Positions 43,871-53,477 of a stretch of 64,000 nt of DNA are shown piece by piece. Made by a program: the position numbers and the translations under genes. Under the pieces are notes generated by a model that saw only the letters and a list, made by a program, of their open reading frames with translations, was not told where the DNA came from and ran no database searches. Numbering within the stretch: the first letter of the stretch is position 1; every line of letters begins with the position of its first letter. The DNA is from Arcobacter nitrofigilis DSM 7299 (GTDB lineage: Bacteria; Campylobacterota; Campylobacteria; Campylobacterales; Arcobacteraceae): assembly GCF_000092245.1 (NCBI RefSeq), contig NC_014166.1:2914001-2978000 (forward strand), written 5' to 3'.

Positions 43871-45688
43871 ATGAGTATACTAACAATAATGAGCGATAAT
43901 CTATTAAAAGAAATACAAAAAACAAATAAATCTATTATTGGAAATTTATATCTAGAAATTCCAAATGGAGATATTGATATTGATATTGAAGAAATAAATA
44001 ATAATAATGTAACTACATTATATGTTGAACTTAATAGCAGTTATCTTTTCTTTCTATGGAGGCATTATGATAAATTATCATGCTTAGACATCATAATCAT
44101 AGAAGATATCAATAGTACACTTATATATCATAACTATCCAGCAAAAAAACTAATATTAAATTTAAATATATTTAAAAATAGCAACTTCTCAAAAGTCATA
44201 AAGAATATTTTCTTAATAGGAAATAAAAATAATACTATACCATTATATAACTTCCTTAATAACTATGCATATTCAGTTAAAGAAATTAATGGAGAAGAAA
44301 TTAATAACTATACTAATATAGAAGATTCAGTTTTTATAAACTGTTCAGAAAAAATAATTACTCAATTTAATTCATTAAATATAATTAATGAAAAGTATAT
44401 CTTTTGTGGAGAAATTCAAAATTTAATAATCCAATTATCTAAAACACAAAAAATTATTAAACCTGAAGAATTTATAAATTTTTTAATTATTTCTTATCCA
44501 AATAGTGCATATTCACCATTTGCTGCCATTTCTTATTTATATACAAATTCGATAGTAAAAGAACAAAAATATAAACAAAGTGTTGCATTCTATTCCCCTT
44601 CTTGTGCATATAGAAATAATTTATTGACTAATAAAATTTATGATGCGATAAGTCAAAAATATAATACATATTTTTTGTATGGAACAGAATGTAATGATAA
44701 GTTTGAAGAACTAAATAATAGTTATTATGTGGGTAATAGCATTATTGTATTTTTTGAATTTTTAGATGCCATAATTTATCCTTCCTTAACAACATTTTTA
44801 CCACTTAATGCTAAAAAAATTTATTTAGTACATGATATTTATGATTCACCAACAGGAAATGCAGAAAAAGAACAAAAAATTAAAAATAAGATTAAAAAAT
44901 CAAGATATGTAGATATAATTGATTATGAATTTATGCCCAGTGTTTCTGTACTTTCTTCAGTAAAAAAGAAGCATAATTATTCTAAAAATGTATGTCTTGT
45001 ACCTGGAGGATATTTTAAATTAGATGGTAACATAAAAAAACTCAATACACTATATTCAAATATTGAAATTGATAGTATTATATATGCACCTACGGTAATT
45101 GATAATATTTTTTTTAAACACCATTCTCAACCAAATTATGGAATAGAAATAATTGATATATTACTAAGTACTTTTAAAAACTTTAATATTATATTTAGAC
45201 CTCACCCTCATAGTATAAATCATCCAGATTCTATAAAAATAGTAAAAAAATTTGAAAAAAATTCTAGATTTATTTTTGACAATAATCCAAGTGAATATAT
45301 GCAAAGTTATGCAAGATCAAAATTAATGATTACGGATTTATCTGGAACAGCATTCACTTATGCTTTTACAACATTAAGACCTGTTATATTCTTCTCTCCT
45401 AATGAAAATACAATTCTAAATGACTTAGGTGAAATTTCTTATTTTGAAGATAGAAATAAACTTGGTGGTTCAATTGTAGAAACAATAAATGATTTAAGTG
45501 TAGAAATTAAAAAATGTTTTAATAATTATATTACTCAAAGTAAGGAAATAGAAAAATTTAGAGATAAATCAATATTTAATATTAATAATTCAGAGAATTA
45601 TTTTATTGATAATTTTGATTATATTTTAAACGATTTGAATAATAAAGAATGGTTATACATTAATTATTCAAAACAGGAGATATTTTAA
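43871..45688 (+). CDS. TagF/TagB-like CDP-glycerol glycerophosphotransferase-family protein
   Basis: A 605-residue protein. The C-terminal part (residues about 380-560) resembles CDP-glycerol:poly(glycerophosphate) transferases. It has a Y-A-P-T segment, the RPHPH motif, and ITDLSGTAFTYAF, the counterpart of the family I-T-D-Y-S-S motif. The N-terminal 370 residues are not recognised. Such enzymes move phosphate-linked groups or sugars from nucleotide donors. Because this region makes CMP-activated phosphonate, it is one of two candidates, with LicD, for the final transferase. No signal peptide is visible. Confidence 0.65.
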   Translation: MSILTIMSDNLLKEIQKTNKSIIGNLYLEIPNGDIDIDIEEINNNNVTTLYVELNSSYLFFLWRHYDKLSCLDIIIIEDINSTLIYHNYPAKKLILNLNIFKNSNFSKVIKNIFLIGNKNNTIPLYNFLNNYAYSVKEINGEEINNYTNIEDSVFINCSEKIITQFNSLNIINEKYIFCGEIQNLIIQLSKTQKIIKPEEFINFLIISYPNSAYSPFAAISYLYTNSIVKEQKYKQSVAFYSPSCAYRNNLLTNKIYDAISQKYNTYFLYGTECNDKFEELNNSYYVGNSIIVFFEFLDAIIYPSLTTFLPLNAKKIYLVHDIYDSPTGNAEKEQKIKNKIKKSRYVDIIDYEFMPSVSVLSSVKKKHNYSKNVCLVPGGYFKLDGNIKKLNTLYSNIEIDSIIYAPTVIDNIFFKHHSQPNYGIEIIDILLSTFKNFNIIFRPHPHSINHPDSIKIVKKFEKNSRFIFDNNPSEYMQSYARSKLMITDLSGTAFTYAFTTLRPVIFFSPNENTILNDLGEISYFEDRNKLGGSIVETINDLSVEIKKCFNNYITQSKEIEKFRDKSIFNINNSENYFIDNFDYILNDLNNKEWLYINYSKQEIF

Positions 45689-46992
45689 TGAAAAAAATAA
45701 CCTTACCTAACTTTGGTCTACCAAAAGCATTACAAATTGAACCTATTCAAAACTGTAACTTTAGATGTACAATGTGCCATGTTAGTACAATGGACTTAAA
45801 TAAAGAAGCACTTAATATAAATTTTTTAAATGATTTACCTTATATGAAAGATGCATATGTAAGAGTTGGGGCTTCATTTGAACCAACTTTACATAAAGAC
45901 TTTGCTAAAATAGTTAATATTCTTTCACAAAAAGGGATGAAAATTAATTTAACTACAAATGGCTCACTATTAACAAAAAAACTAATTGAAGAGATTAAAG
46001 ATGTACCTTTTAATAGAATAACTTTTTCTTTTGATACAATTAATAAACAGAACTATGAAAACATTAGAATAAATGCGAATTACAACAAAGTATTAAATCG
46101 ATTTCTCAATTTTAAAAACTCTCTTTTATCTAAAACAACAATTTTTAACGTTAATTCCACTATTCTAAAAGAAAACATGGAAGATATAATGAATACTGTA
46201 GAATTTTTTGAAAAAGAAGACTTTAATAGTATCACCTTAACAGCAGCTGTAAAAAGAAGTGATGATATATTAAATGATAATGATTTTATATATCCATTTC
46301 TAAAAAGATATAAAGAAATAATAATTAGTACCTTAAAAAAATCAATTAATGATAAGTATAATATTTCTATTATCTCTCCAATTATAAATGAAAATAATTT
46401 TTATAAAGAAAGTGAAAAAGAAATTTGCCAATATATACTAAAGAAAACTTCTTCTTCAATAAAAAAACAAGAGTATATTGAGATATTACAACGAGGAGAA
46501 ATAGAAGGAATGCCTTTAAATTGCACTTCTCCATTTACATTTGCAGAAATCATATATACAGGTGATGTAAGACTTTGTAATAAGTTTTATATTGGGAATA
46601 TTACAAATGAAAGTTTTGAAAATATTTGGTTTTCAAAAGAAGCAAATTATGTTAGAAAGAAAATAATGGAAAATAAAGAAATTTGTTATTCATGTAGTTT
46701 TTATAAATTCTGTATAAATTCTAAGAATTTAGATTATAAAAGTAGTGACAATCAAAGTGATATAAATAACAAAATGAAAGAACCTCCAATAATAAATATC
46801 AAACCAGAAAAAGTACAAACTATAAAAAATTTCAATATTATAAAGTGGCTAGATATATATTATGCTGTTCCTTCAAAAATATCAGAAATTTCAATAACTA
46901 CAAGTCCTAAGATATTAGAAGAAAATAAAGAGATAACAAGTAATATTGAATTAAACATATTACTAAATAACATAAAAAAAGGAATAAAATGA
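45688..46992 (+). CDS. Radical SAM protein with SPASM domain, copy 1
   Basis: A 434-residue radical SAM enzyme. The [4Fe-4S] motif is CNFRCTMC (Cys23, Cys27, Cys30) near the N-terminus. A SPASM-type auxiliary cluster region appears near the C-terminus with LNCTSPFTFAE, then VRLCNKFYIGN, and CYSCSFYKFC. It is translated from a TAATG overlap with the previous gene. A paralogue with the same layout is encoded in the opposing operon at 54790-55899. SPASM enzymes modify peptides or sugars. The substrate is unknown. The C-terminal 80 residues are extra and of low complexity. Confidence 0.85.
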   Translation: MKKITLPNFGLPKALQIEPIQNCNFRCTMCHVSTMDLNKEALNINFLNDLPYMKDAYVRVGASFEPTLHKDFAKIVNILSQKGMKINLTTNGSLLTKKLIEEIKDVPFNRITFSFDTINKQNYENIRINANYNKVLNRFLNFKNSLLSKTTIFNVNSTILKENMEDIMNTVEFFEKEDFNSITLTAAVKRSDDILNDNDFIYPFLKRYKEIIISTLKKSINDKYNISIISPIINENNFYKESEKEICQYILKKTSSSIKKQEYIEILQRGEIEGMPLNCTSPFTFAEIIYTGDVRLCNKFYIGNITNESFENIWFSKEANYVRKKIMENKEICYSCSFYKFCINSKNLDYKSSDNQSDINNKMKEPPIINIKPEKVQTIKNFNIIKWLDIYYAVPSKISEISITTSPKILEENKEITSNIELNILLNNIKKGIK

Positions 46993-48449
46993 TAGACATA
47001 ATATTCATAAACCCAGGAGATAGAAAAGTTATTTTTCAAGATTTAGGAAAAGATATAACAGCAATAGAACCTCCATATTTGACACTTTCATTTGCAACAT
47101 ATTTAAAAAATCAAAATATTAATGTAAAAATTTTAGATGCAAATGCTGAAAATATAACACCAGAAGAGACAGCTCAAAAAGTAAAAGAACTAAATCCAAA
47201 ACTTGTAGCATTAATTGTATATGGAAATCAGCCATCAGCTTCTACTCAAAACATGTCGATTTCAGGGAAAATTGCAACTACCATAAAATCAATAATAAAT
47301 GTACCAATTGTGATGGGAGGATTACATCCATCTGCATTACCAAAGCGAACATTAGAAGAGGAAGATATTGATTTTGTTATAGAAGGTGAAGAACAAATTC
47401 CTTTACAAGAGTTAATTAAAGAGATAAAAAACAATAAAGACTATTCAAAAGTTGAAGGACTTTGGTATTATGAGAGTAATGAAATAAAAAATAATCCCAA
47501 AGGAAAACTAATTAGTAATCTAGATGACTATATGCCTATTGCTGATTGGGATATGTTACCTATGGATAAATATAGAGCACATAATTGGCACTGTTTTGAT
47601 GATATTGAAAATAGAATGCCTTATGCCTCTATTTATACATCGTTAGGATGTCCTTATAAATGTACATTTTGCTGTATTAATGCACCATTTGGAAAATCTA
47701 CCATTAGATATAGAAGTCCTGAAATTATTGTAAATGAATTAGAATTATTAAATACGAAATATAAAATAAAAAATATAAAATTTATTGATGAAATGTTTGT
47801 TTTACATGAAGAACACTATATGAAAATAGTTGATTTAATTATTGAAAAAAATTTAGATTTAAATATTTGGTGTTATGCAAGAGTAGATACAATTAAACCT
47901 TATACTTTAAAAAGGATGAAACAAGCTGGTATTAATTGGTTAGCATTAGGTATTGAATCAGCAAATCCAAATGTTAGAGATGGTGCATCAAAAAAAATGC
48001 GAGTTAAAGATATAAAGCAACAAGTAAATGATATCCAAAGTGTAGGTATAAGAGTTATTGGAAATTATATTTTTGGATTACAAGATGATACAATTGAATC
48101 TATGCAAGAAACTCTTGATATGGCAAAAGAGTTAAATTGTGAATTTGCAAACTTTTATTGTGCAATGGCATATCCTGGGTCTCCCTTATATAATATAGCA
48201 TTAAAAGAAAGTTTAGAATTACCAGACGTATGGCATGGATATTCTCAACACTCATATGTTATGCAGCCTTTACCTTCAAAGTATGTAACGGCAAAAGAAA
48301 TTGTAAAGTTTAGAGATGAGGCTTTTCATGAATATTTTGAAAGTTCAACATATTTAAATATGCTTGAAAATAAGTTTGGAGTTGATGTTAAAAAGCATAT
48401 GGTGGAAATTACTCAAACTAGATTAAAGAGGAAAATCTTAGATGATTAA
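46989..48449 (+). CDS. Cobalamin-binding radical SAM enzyme (class B type)
   Basis: A 486-residue protein with an N-terminal B12-binding domain (residues 1-150; GGLHPSALP, then EGEEQIPLQ) and a radical SAM domain with CPYKCTFC (Cys221, Cys225, Cys228). The IESANPNVRDGASKKM segment and the PGSPLYN region fit the BchE/class B methyltransferase group. Fom3, which methylates cytidylyl-HEP in fosfomycin synthesis, belongs to the same class. This gene is the last of the plus-strand operon and ends 6 bases from the convergent operon that makes CMP-HEP. A role on that compound is only a hypothesis. Confidence 0.82.
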   Translation: MIDIIFINPGDRKVIFQDLGKDITAIEPPYLTLSFATYLKNQNINVKILDANAENITPEETAQKVKELNPKLVALIVYGNQPSASTQNMSISGKIATTIKSIINVPIVMGGLHPSALPKRTLEEEDIDFVIEGEEQIPLQELIKEIKNNKDYSKVEGLWYYESNEIKNNPKGKLISNLDDYMPIADWDMLPMDKYRAHNWHCFDDIENRMPYASIYTSLGCPYKCTFCCINAPFGKSTIRYRSPEIIVNELELLNTKYKIKNIKFIDEMFVLHEEHYMKIVDLIIEKNLDLNIWCYARVDTIKPYTLKRMKQAGINWLALGIESANPNVRDGASKKMRVKDIKQQVNDIQSVGIRVIGNYIFGLQDDTIESMQETLDMAKELNCEFANFYCAMAYPGSPLYNIALKESLELPDVWHGYSQHSYVMQPLPSKYVTAKEIVKFRDEAFHEYFESSTYLNMLENKFGVDVKKHMVEITQTRLKRKILDD

Positions 48450-48455
48450 TTTAAA

Positions 48456-50045
48456 TCACCTATTTACAAGACAATTTCTATAATTTTGATATGCATCTAA
48501 AGATAACATTGCATCTGCAGAAACCATATCATTGTTATACTTGTCCTGGTATAAATCATGAATAATTAAATCTTCCATACTATATTTTTTCTCTAACTCT
48601 TTTTTTATTTCATTATTATATTTATAACTAGAAATAATTATATGATTTCCATAATTTAAGATTTCTTCAGGAGAAACAATTAAAATTCCATTTATTTTCA
48701 TTCCCCACTTACTTTTATCTTTATCTACAATAATTCTAATATTAAGAGTTCTTAAAATTTTAAATTGTTTAAATAAAAGTAAAGTATGATTTCCTCCTCC
48801 ATATATAATAAGTTCTTTACCTTCTAAATTTCTAAATATTTCTAGTGATTCTTTTTTAAAGGTTCTTTTTACCTCTTTTTTATTTCTAAGTGCATATCTA
48901 ATAAAAATATACAAATCTTTATATATAACTTTTTTATATTTAAAAAAATATTTAATTTCTTCGATTGCAAATTTAAATCTTTTATTTATCAAAAATGTCA
49001 AAAAATAATACAGATGAAAAGTAGCATGAACTTTTAAAAATATTTCATCCAAAATTAAATCTTTTTTTATTTTAGGTTTAATTTGGTAAATTTTGTTAAA
49101 TATTATTTTAAATGCTTCAATTGAATCATAATTTTTAACTGCATGTTTATATGCTCTTTTCGCCATTTCTTCTCTTAAATTATGATTATTTAAATAAAAT
49201 TGTACTTTACATAATAGTTCCTCTTTTGTTAAAAAAGTATCTATATCTGCAGAATTGAATACTTTCTCTATTCCTGAAACATATTCAGTTAAAACAAAGC
49301 CTCCACACAAAGAAATTTCAATAGGTTTTCCTTTATTTTGACGAATTCTATTATTAATATTTAAACAATAAGAATAAACTTCATTCTCATACATTCCTGT
49401 AAAACTCAAATTAATCTTTGAATTATTAAATATTTCAACTACCTTTTCAAAACTTACTTTTCCATTTTTTGTTCCAACACCATAAGACTCAATATTTATC
49501 CCATTTTTTTCTAAATATTCTATATATTCTTTTCTCTTCCCTTTTGTAACTTCACCTACAAAAGAAACATCTATTTCTTTTTTACCTTTATTAAATGTTC
49601 TATATTTAGTACTATCAAAAAGGGAAAAAGGGCATATAGCATTTACACCCATTGATTCTAATTTATATACATATTCATAATTAGCAGGTAAAATTACTAA
49701 ATCAGCTAATTGTGCATAATATCTATCAATTTGTTCATAAAATTGTTCTACATCCCAAAAAACCATAACTATAAATTTATTTTTTGCAATATTTTGGATA
49801 AAATAAGGATCTAAAGTGGGATCTCCACTTACAAAAATAAAAAAGATAAGTTCTATTTCTTCTTTTTTTATCATATTCTCTATCTGAAGTTCAAAGCCTT
49901 TTTTCCCTAAAGCATGAATTTGGTCAAAATAATCTACAAATCTAATTATTCTACATTGAGATTGAATACCTCTTACATATGCATTATAAATCGGATTAGA
50001 AAAATCATCATGATATCTTGAAATAATAAGTGCTTTTTCGTACAT
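48456..50045 (-). CDS. CgeB-like glycosyltransferase with C-terminal Rossmann-like module
   Basis: A 529-residue protein. Residues 1 to about 330 resemble CgeB/YkvP-type family GT4-like transferases (SFVGEVTKGKRKEYIEYLEKNG and KPIEISLCGGFVLTEY). The C-terminal 130 residues form another Rossmann-like module with LIIYGGGNHTLLLF, then DKDKSKWG and SPEEI. A similar module is found at the N-terminus of the LicD-like protein at 55966. The preceding gene is a shorter paralogue without that module. Likely substrate is a sugar of the surface or flagellar glycan. It is the last gene of the minus-strand operon. Confidence 0.72.
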   Translation of the reverse strand: MYEKALIISRYHDDFSNPIYNAYVRGIQSQCRIIRFVDYFDQIHALGKKGFELQIENMIKKEEIELIFFIFVSGDPTLDPYFIQNIAKNKFIVMVFWDVEQFYEQIDRYYAQLADLVILPANYEYVYKLESMGVNAICPFSLFDSTKYRTFNKGKKEIDVSFVGEVTKGKRKEYIEYLEKNGINIESYGVGTKNGKVSFEKVVEIFNNSKINLSFTGMYENEVYSYCLNINNRIRQNKGKPIEISLCGGFVLTEYVSGIEKVFNSADIDTFLTKEELLCKVQFYLNNHNLREEMAKRAYKHAVKNYDSIEAFKIIFNKIYQIKPKIKKDLILDEIFLKVHATFHLYYFLTFLINKRFKFAIEEIKYFFKYKKVIYKDLYIFIRYALRNKKEVKRTFKKESLEIFRNLEGKELIIYGGGNHTLLLFKQFKILRTLNIRIIVDKDKSKWGMKINGILIVSPEEILNYGNHIIISSYKYNNEIKKELEKKYSMEDLIIHDLYQDKYNNDMVSADAMLSLDAYQNYRNCLVNR

Positions 50046-50047
50046 GA

Positions 50048-51253
50048 TTATTTCCTTTTAAATAATTTATTAATTATTTGATATTTAAACTGTTGCACGA
50101 AGTGATTAAAAGTTATAGTTAAATTTATTTTATTAAACTCTATAATTCTTACTTCTTCTAAAAACTTAGATATTTGTAGTTTAAATAAAAAATTAAAAAG
50201 ATATAAAGTATGATGACTCATATAATTTTCTAAAAATATTTTATCCATATATATTATTTTATTATTTCTCTTTTTTAAATCAATACTCTTAAAAAGTTCT
50301 TTAAATTTAATTGTTGCATCAAATTTATCCATTGCATTTATATGTGCAAGACTCGCCATTTTTTCTCTTATCTTTTCATTATCTAGATAATATTTAACTT
50401 TCTCTAGAAGTTCTTCTTTTGTATCAAATACACCTATTTCTTCTCTACTAAATATTTCATCTAAGCCATTAATACTTTGGGATAAAACGAAACCTTTACA
50501 GAGTGCAATCTCAATAACTCTACCCTTTAATTGTTTTATATATTTAACAATATTAGGAATAATTAAATAATTCATATTTGTATCTCTATTAAAAGTTCTT
50601 TGGTATGAACTATCAGTAAAATTTAAATTTATTTTACTTCTATTAATTATTTCTAACATATGTTCAAAATCTATTCTGCCATTTTTTGTTCCAAAACCAT
50701 ATGTTTCAACTTTATAACCATTACTTTCTAAATAACTAACGAACTCTTTTCTAAATTTTTTTGTCATATCTCCAATAAATGATATGTCAATATCTTTTTC
50801 TTTTTCAATACACTTATATATTTTACTATCATATAAAGAATAAGTTGTTATAGCATTTATTTCCAATAGTTTATAGCTATACAAAAAGTTTGAAGGTGTT
50901 GGAAGTAAAACTAAATCGGCACATTGTGCATAATATCTATCAATAGGCTCAAAAAACAACTCACTATCATAAAAATTTGTTATCAAAAAACATTTTTTTG
51001 ATAACTCTTGAAGAAAATATATATCAAAAGTCAAATCTCCACTTACAAAATTTATAAATACTACATCTATATTATTTACTTCTATTTCATTTAAAATTAT
51101 CTCTTCAAATCTTTTTTTACCATTATTAAAATATAAATCATAATAATCAAAAGATATACATTTATCTGAATTATTTTTTATTCCATTTGTATAAGAATTA
51201 TATATTGTATTATTATTCTGAGCCATAATTCTTGTTAATATAAGTATATTCAT
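50048..51253 (-). CDS. CgeB-like glycosyltransferase
   Basis: A 401-residue protein related to the N-terminal part of the following gene product. Shared landmarks are FVSGDLTFDIYFLQ, EPIDRYYAQCADLVLLP, ISFIGDMTKKFRKEFV, YGFGTKNGRIDFEHM and EIALCKGFVLSQ. It belongs to the CgeB/YkvP glycosyltransferase group by these features. It ends two bases before the next gene. The two tandem copies suggest that one sugar is added twice or that two related sugars are added in sequence. There is no signal peptide. Confidence 0.7.
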   Translation of the reverse strand: MNILILTRIMAQNNNTIYNSYTNGIKNNSDKCISFDYYDLYFNNGKKRFEEIILNEIEVNNIDVVFINFVSGDLTFDIYFLQELSKKCFLITNFYDSELFFEPIDRYYAQCADLVLLPTPSNFLYSYKLLEINAITTYSLYDSKIYKCIEKEKDIDISFIGDMTKKFRKEFVSYLESNGYKVETYGFGTKNGRIDFEHMLEIINRSKINLNFTDSSYQRTFNRDTNMNYLIIPNIVKYIKQLKGRVIEIALCKGFVLSQSINGLDEIFSREEIGVFDTKEELLEKVKYYLDNEKIREKMASLAHINAMDKFDATIKFKELFKSIDLKKRNNKIIYMDKIFLENYMSHHTLYLFNFLFKLQISKFLEEVRIIEFNKINLTITFNHFVQQFKYQIINKLFKRK

Positions 51254-51256
51254 AAT

Positions 51257-52354
51257 TCAATCCAAATTAAAATTTATTGTATTATAGCTTATTAAACTAT
51301 TGTCTAATCGTTGATTATTATTTAAAGAAAAAGTAAGTTTATTTAAATCATCCTTATTAATCTTATACTCTTTAAGTTCTACAGAGATATTAAGACTATT
51401 AAATAATTCTCTTATTTTTTTAGAGGAAATCTCATCAAAAATTTCCTCTAATGCCTTATCAATAAAATTATATTTTCCTATAATACTATCAATTAGTATA
51501 GGTAAAGTAAAACTACAAGCTATACCATGTGGAATACCTTTTTCAATAGTTATATAATAACTCATAGCATGAGCTATTGCTGTTTGTGTATTTGAAAAAG
51601 CAAGTCCAGCATACATACATGCCTTCATTATATTATTCCTATATTCTAAAGAATTCAAATTTTGTGATAATGGTAATAAATTATCCATAATTAATCTTGC
51701 TGACTTTACAGCATATTTTATTGTAATTTCATTTGCATTTTTATTCCAAATTGATTCTAGTGCATGAGATAAGGTATCAAGTCCAGTTTGAAGTGTTATG
51801 TCTTTTGGCATACTTAATGTTAAAGTAGGATCATATAACGCAACTTCAGGATATAATTCAGGCAAATACAATGAATTCTTTTTCTTTTCATCTTTATCCC
51901 AAATTGTTGCCCAAGATGTTAACTCACTTCCTGTCCCAGAGGTTGTTGGGATAGCAATCAAAGGAGTTACTTTATAATCTTTTTTTTCAATTAAATTCTT
52001 ACAAAGTTTTTTTACAAAAGAAAACTCTCTTAACTCATTTTTAACTGAAATAAATTTTGCAGTATCTAAAACACTACCTCCTCCAATTGCAACTATTAAT
52101 TCATAATCTAACTCTCTAGTTTTATTATAAATAAACTCTAAATCATTAAATTCAGGATGAGATTTAACATTACTCATAACATCTATAATAGAAGAAGTTA
52201 AAGACTTAATATATTTTATCAAACCTCTTGTTACAAAACCCTCTGATGTAATTAATAATGTTTTCCTTTTATTAATTAAACTATCAATCTTCTTTATTCC
52301 ATCTATTTCATAAACAATTTTAGTAGGCATATAGTAGGTAAAATTAGTCCTCAA
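51257..52354 (-). CDS. Iron-type alcohol dehydrogenase, probable phosphonoacetaldehyde reductase
   Basis: A 365-residue group III alcohol dehydrogenase. The NAD-binding site is GGGSVLDTAKF, followed by PTTSGTGSELTSWATI. The metal ligands are in GLDTLSHALES (Asp, His), AIAHAMSYY (His) and GIPHGIACS (His). This group contains the PhpC/FomC-type enzymes that reduce phosphonoacetaldehyde to 2-hydroxyethylphosphonate. The gene lies directly after ppd, overlapping it by 11 bases, so the substrate would be the product of that decarboxylase. Other aldehydes cannot be excluded. Confidence 0.83.
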   Translation of the reverse strand: MRTNFTYYMPTKIVYEIDGIKKIDSLINKRKTLLITSEGFVTRGLIKYIKSLTSSIIDVMSNVKSHPEFNDLEFIYNKTRELDYELIVAIGGGSVLDTAKFISVKNELREFSFVKKLCKNLIEKKDYKVTPLIAIPTTSGTGSELTSWATIWDKDEKKKNSLYLPELYPEVALYDPTLTLSMPKDITLQTGLDTLSHALESIWNKNANEITIKYAVKSARLIMDNLLPLSQNLNSLEYRNNIMKACMYAGLAFSNTQTAIAHAMSYYITIEKGIPHGIACSFTLPILIDSIIGKYNFIDKALEEIFDEISSKKIRELFNSLNISVELKEYKINKDDLNKLTFSLNNNQRLDNSLISYNTINFNLD

Positions 52355-53477
52355 CTATAAACTCCATTAATCTATCTTTTATTTTAAAAGGTTTTATATT
52401 AGGACGTCCTAAGTTTTCTTTAGTCCCTTTTTTTACTTTTATATAAATAAATGTTAGAACACTATTCTTCTTCCAACTTTTTAATTGTTCTTCTAACTCT
52501 TTTAAATCATGAACATATATACTATTTGTATATCCACAAGATTTAGCAATAGATACAAAATCTACATTATTTGAAACTGTAAATTGTCCACCTGTAGAAT
52601 CATGCATATTATTATCAATTAATATATGTAATAAGTTTTGAGGAGCATAAAATCCATTTATTGCTAAACTTCCCATTCTCATTAATAATGCACCATCTCC
52701 ATCTATAGCAATAACTTTTTTAGAAGTATTAAGAGAAAGTCCCAAGCCTATAGAACTTATACATCCCATTGATCCTACCATATAAAAATTATTCTTAGAA
52801 TCTCCAATTTCAAATAACTCTCTTCCACTTTTTCCTGTAGTCGCTAATAAAATAGTGTTATTATCTTTTAGTGTATTTAGAGTGTGTAAAACATCAAGTC
52901 TCATAGGTAATTCATCATTTTTTGTTTTTACTATAGTTAGTAAATTCTTATTCTCTTTTTTATTTCGTTTAATTAATTCAACTCTATTAAAAGTAGCTTT
53001 TTTTACAATGAAGAAAAAGTTTTTTTTATCATTTATACTATCATTAGCTCTACTTAATTGCTCTTTCATTTCACTTACATCTGAAGATAAATATTCCCAT
53101 CTTATTTCCATTAATTCTAATAATTTTTCAGTTATTGTTCCCATGAGTTCATGTTGTGGTTCATCACACAAACCTTTTTCTCCCCTTAAACTTACAAACC
53201 CCAATACAGGTAACTTAAAAGTATAATTTAATGAAGTCAAAGGTGATATAGCATTTGTAAGCCCACTATTTTGCATTAGTACTACTGATTTCTTACCCGT
53301 TAAATATGCCCCTGCACATGTTGCAACAGCATCACCTTCATTTGCACTCATTACAAAATTAGATTCATTTATAGCATAATTAATCAAATCGCTTAAAAAA
53401 CTACAAGGTACACCTGAATAAAAATTAAATCCTAGAGATTTTAATTCTTCACCTAAAGTATAAGCACCTAATTTCAT
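52344..53477 (-). CDS. ppd: Phosphonopyruvate decarboxylase
   Basis: A 377-residue ThDP enzyme that converts phosphonopyruvate to phosphonoacetaldehyde and makes the pathway irreversible. The catalytic glutamate is in SANEGDAV and the ThDP-binding motif GDG-x-(26-28)-N-N spans residues about 260-290 (GDGALLMRMGSLA to DNNMHDSTGGQ). These are characteristic of phosphonopyruvate decarboxylases and related sulfopyruvate decarboxylases. The gene starts at the stop codon of the pepM gene. The partner genes on either side fix its role as the second step of HEP synthesis. Confidence 0.92.
   Translation of the reverse strand: MKLGAYTLGEELKSLGFNFYSGVPCSFLSDLINYAINESNFVMSANEGDAVATCAGAYLTGKKSVVLMQNSGLTNAISPLTSLNYTFKLPVLGFVSLRGEKGLCDEPQHELMGTITEKLLELMEIRWEYLSSDVSEMKEQLSRANDSINDKKNFFFIVKKATFNRVELIKRNKKENKNLLTIVKTKNDELPMRLDVLHTLNTLKDNNTILLATTGKSGRELFEIGDSKNNFYMVGSMGCISSIGLGLSLNTSKKVIAIDGDGALLMRMGSLAINGFYAPQNLLHILIDNNMHDSTGGQFTVSNNVDFVSIAKSCGYTNSIYVHDLKELEEQLKSWKKNSVLTFIYIKVKKGTKENLGRPNIKPFKIKDRLMEFIVED

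Noticed and set aside
43871-45688. Sulfotransferase for the PAPS module
   Set aside because: The C-terminal half matches TagF-like transferases, and I could not find a P-loop-like PAPS-binding motif in the N-terminal half. It is kept only as an open question.
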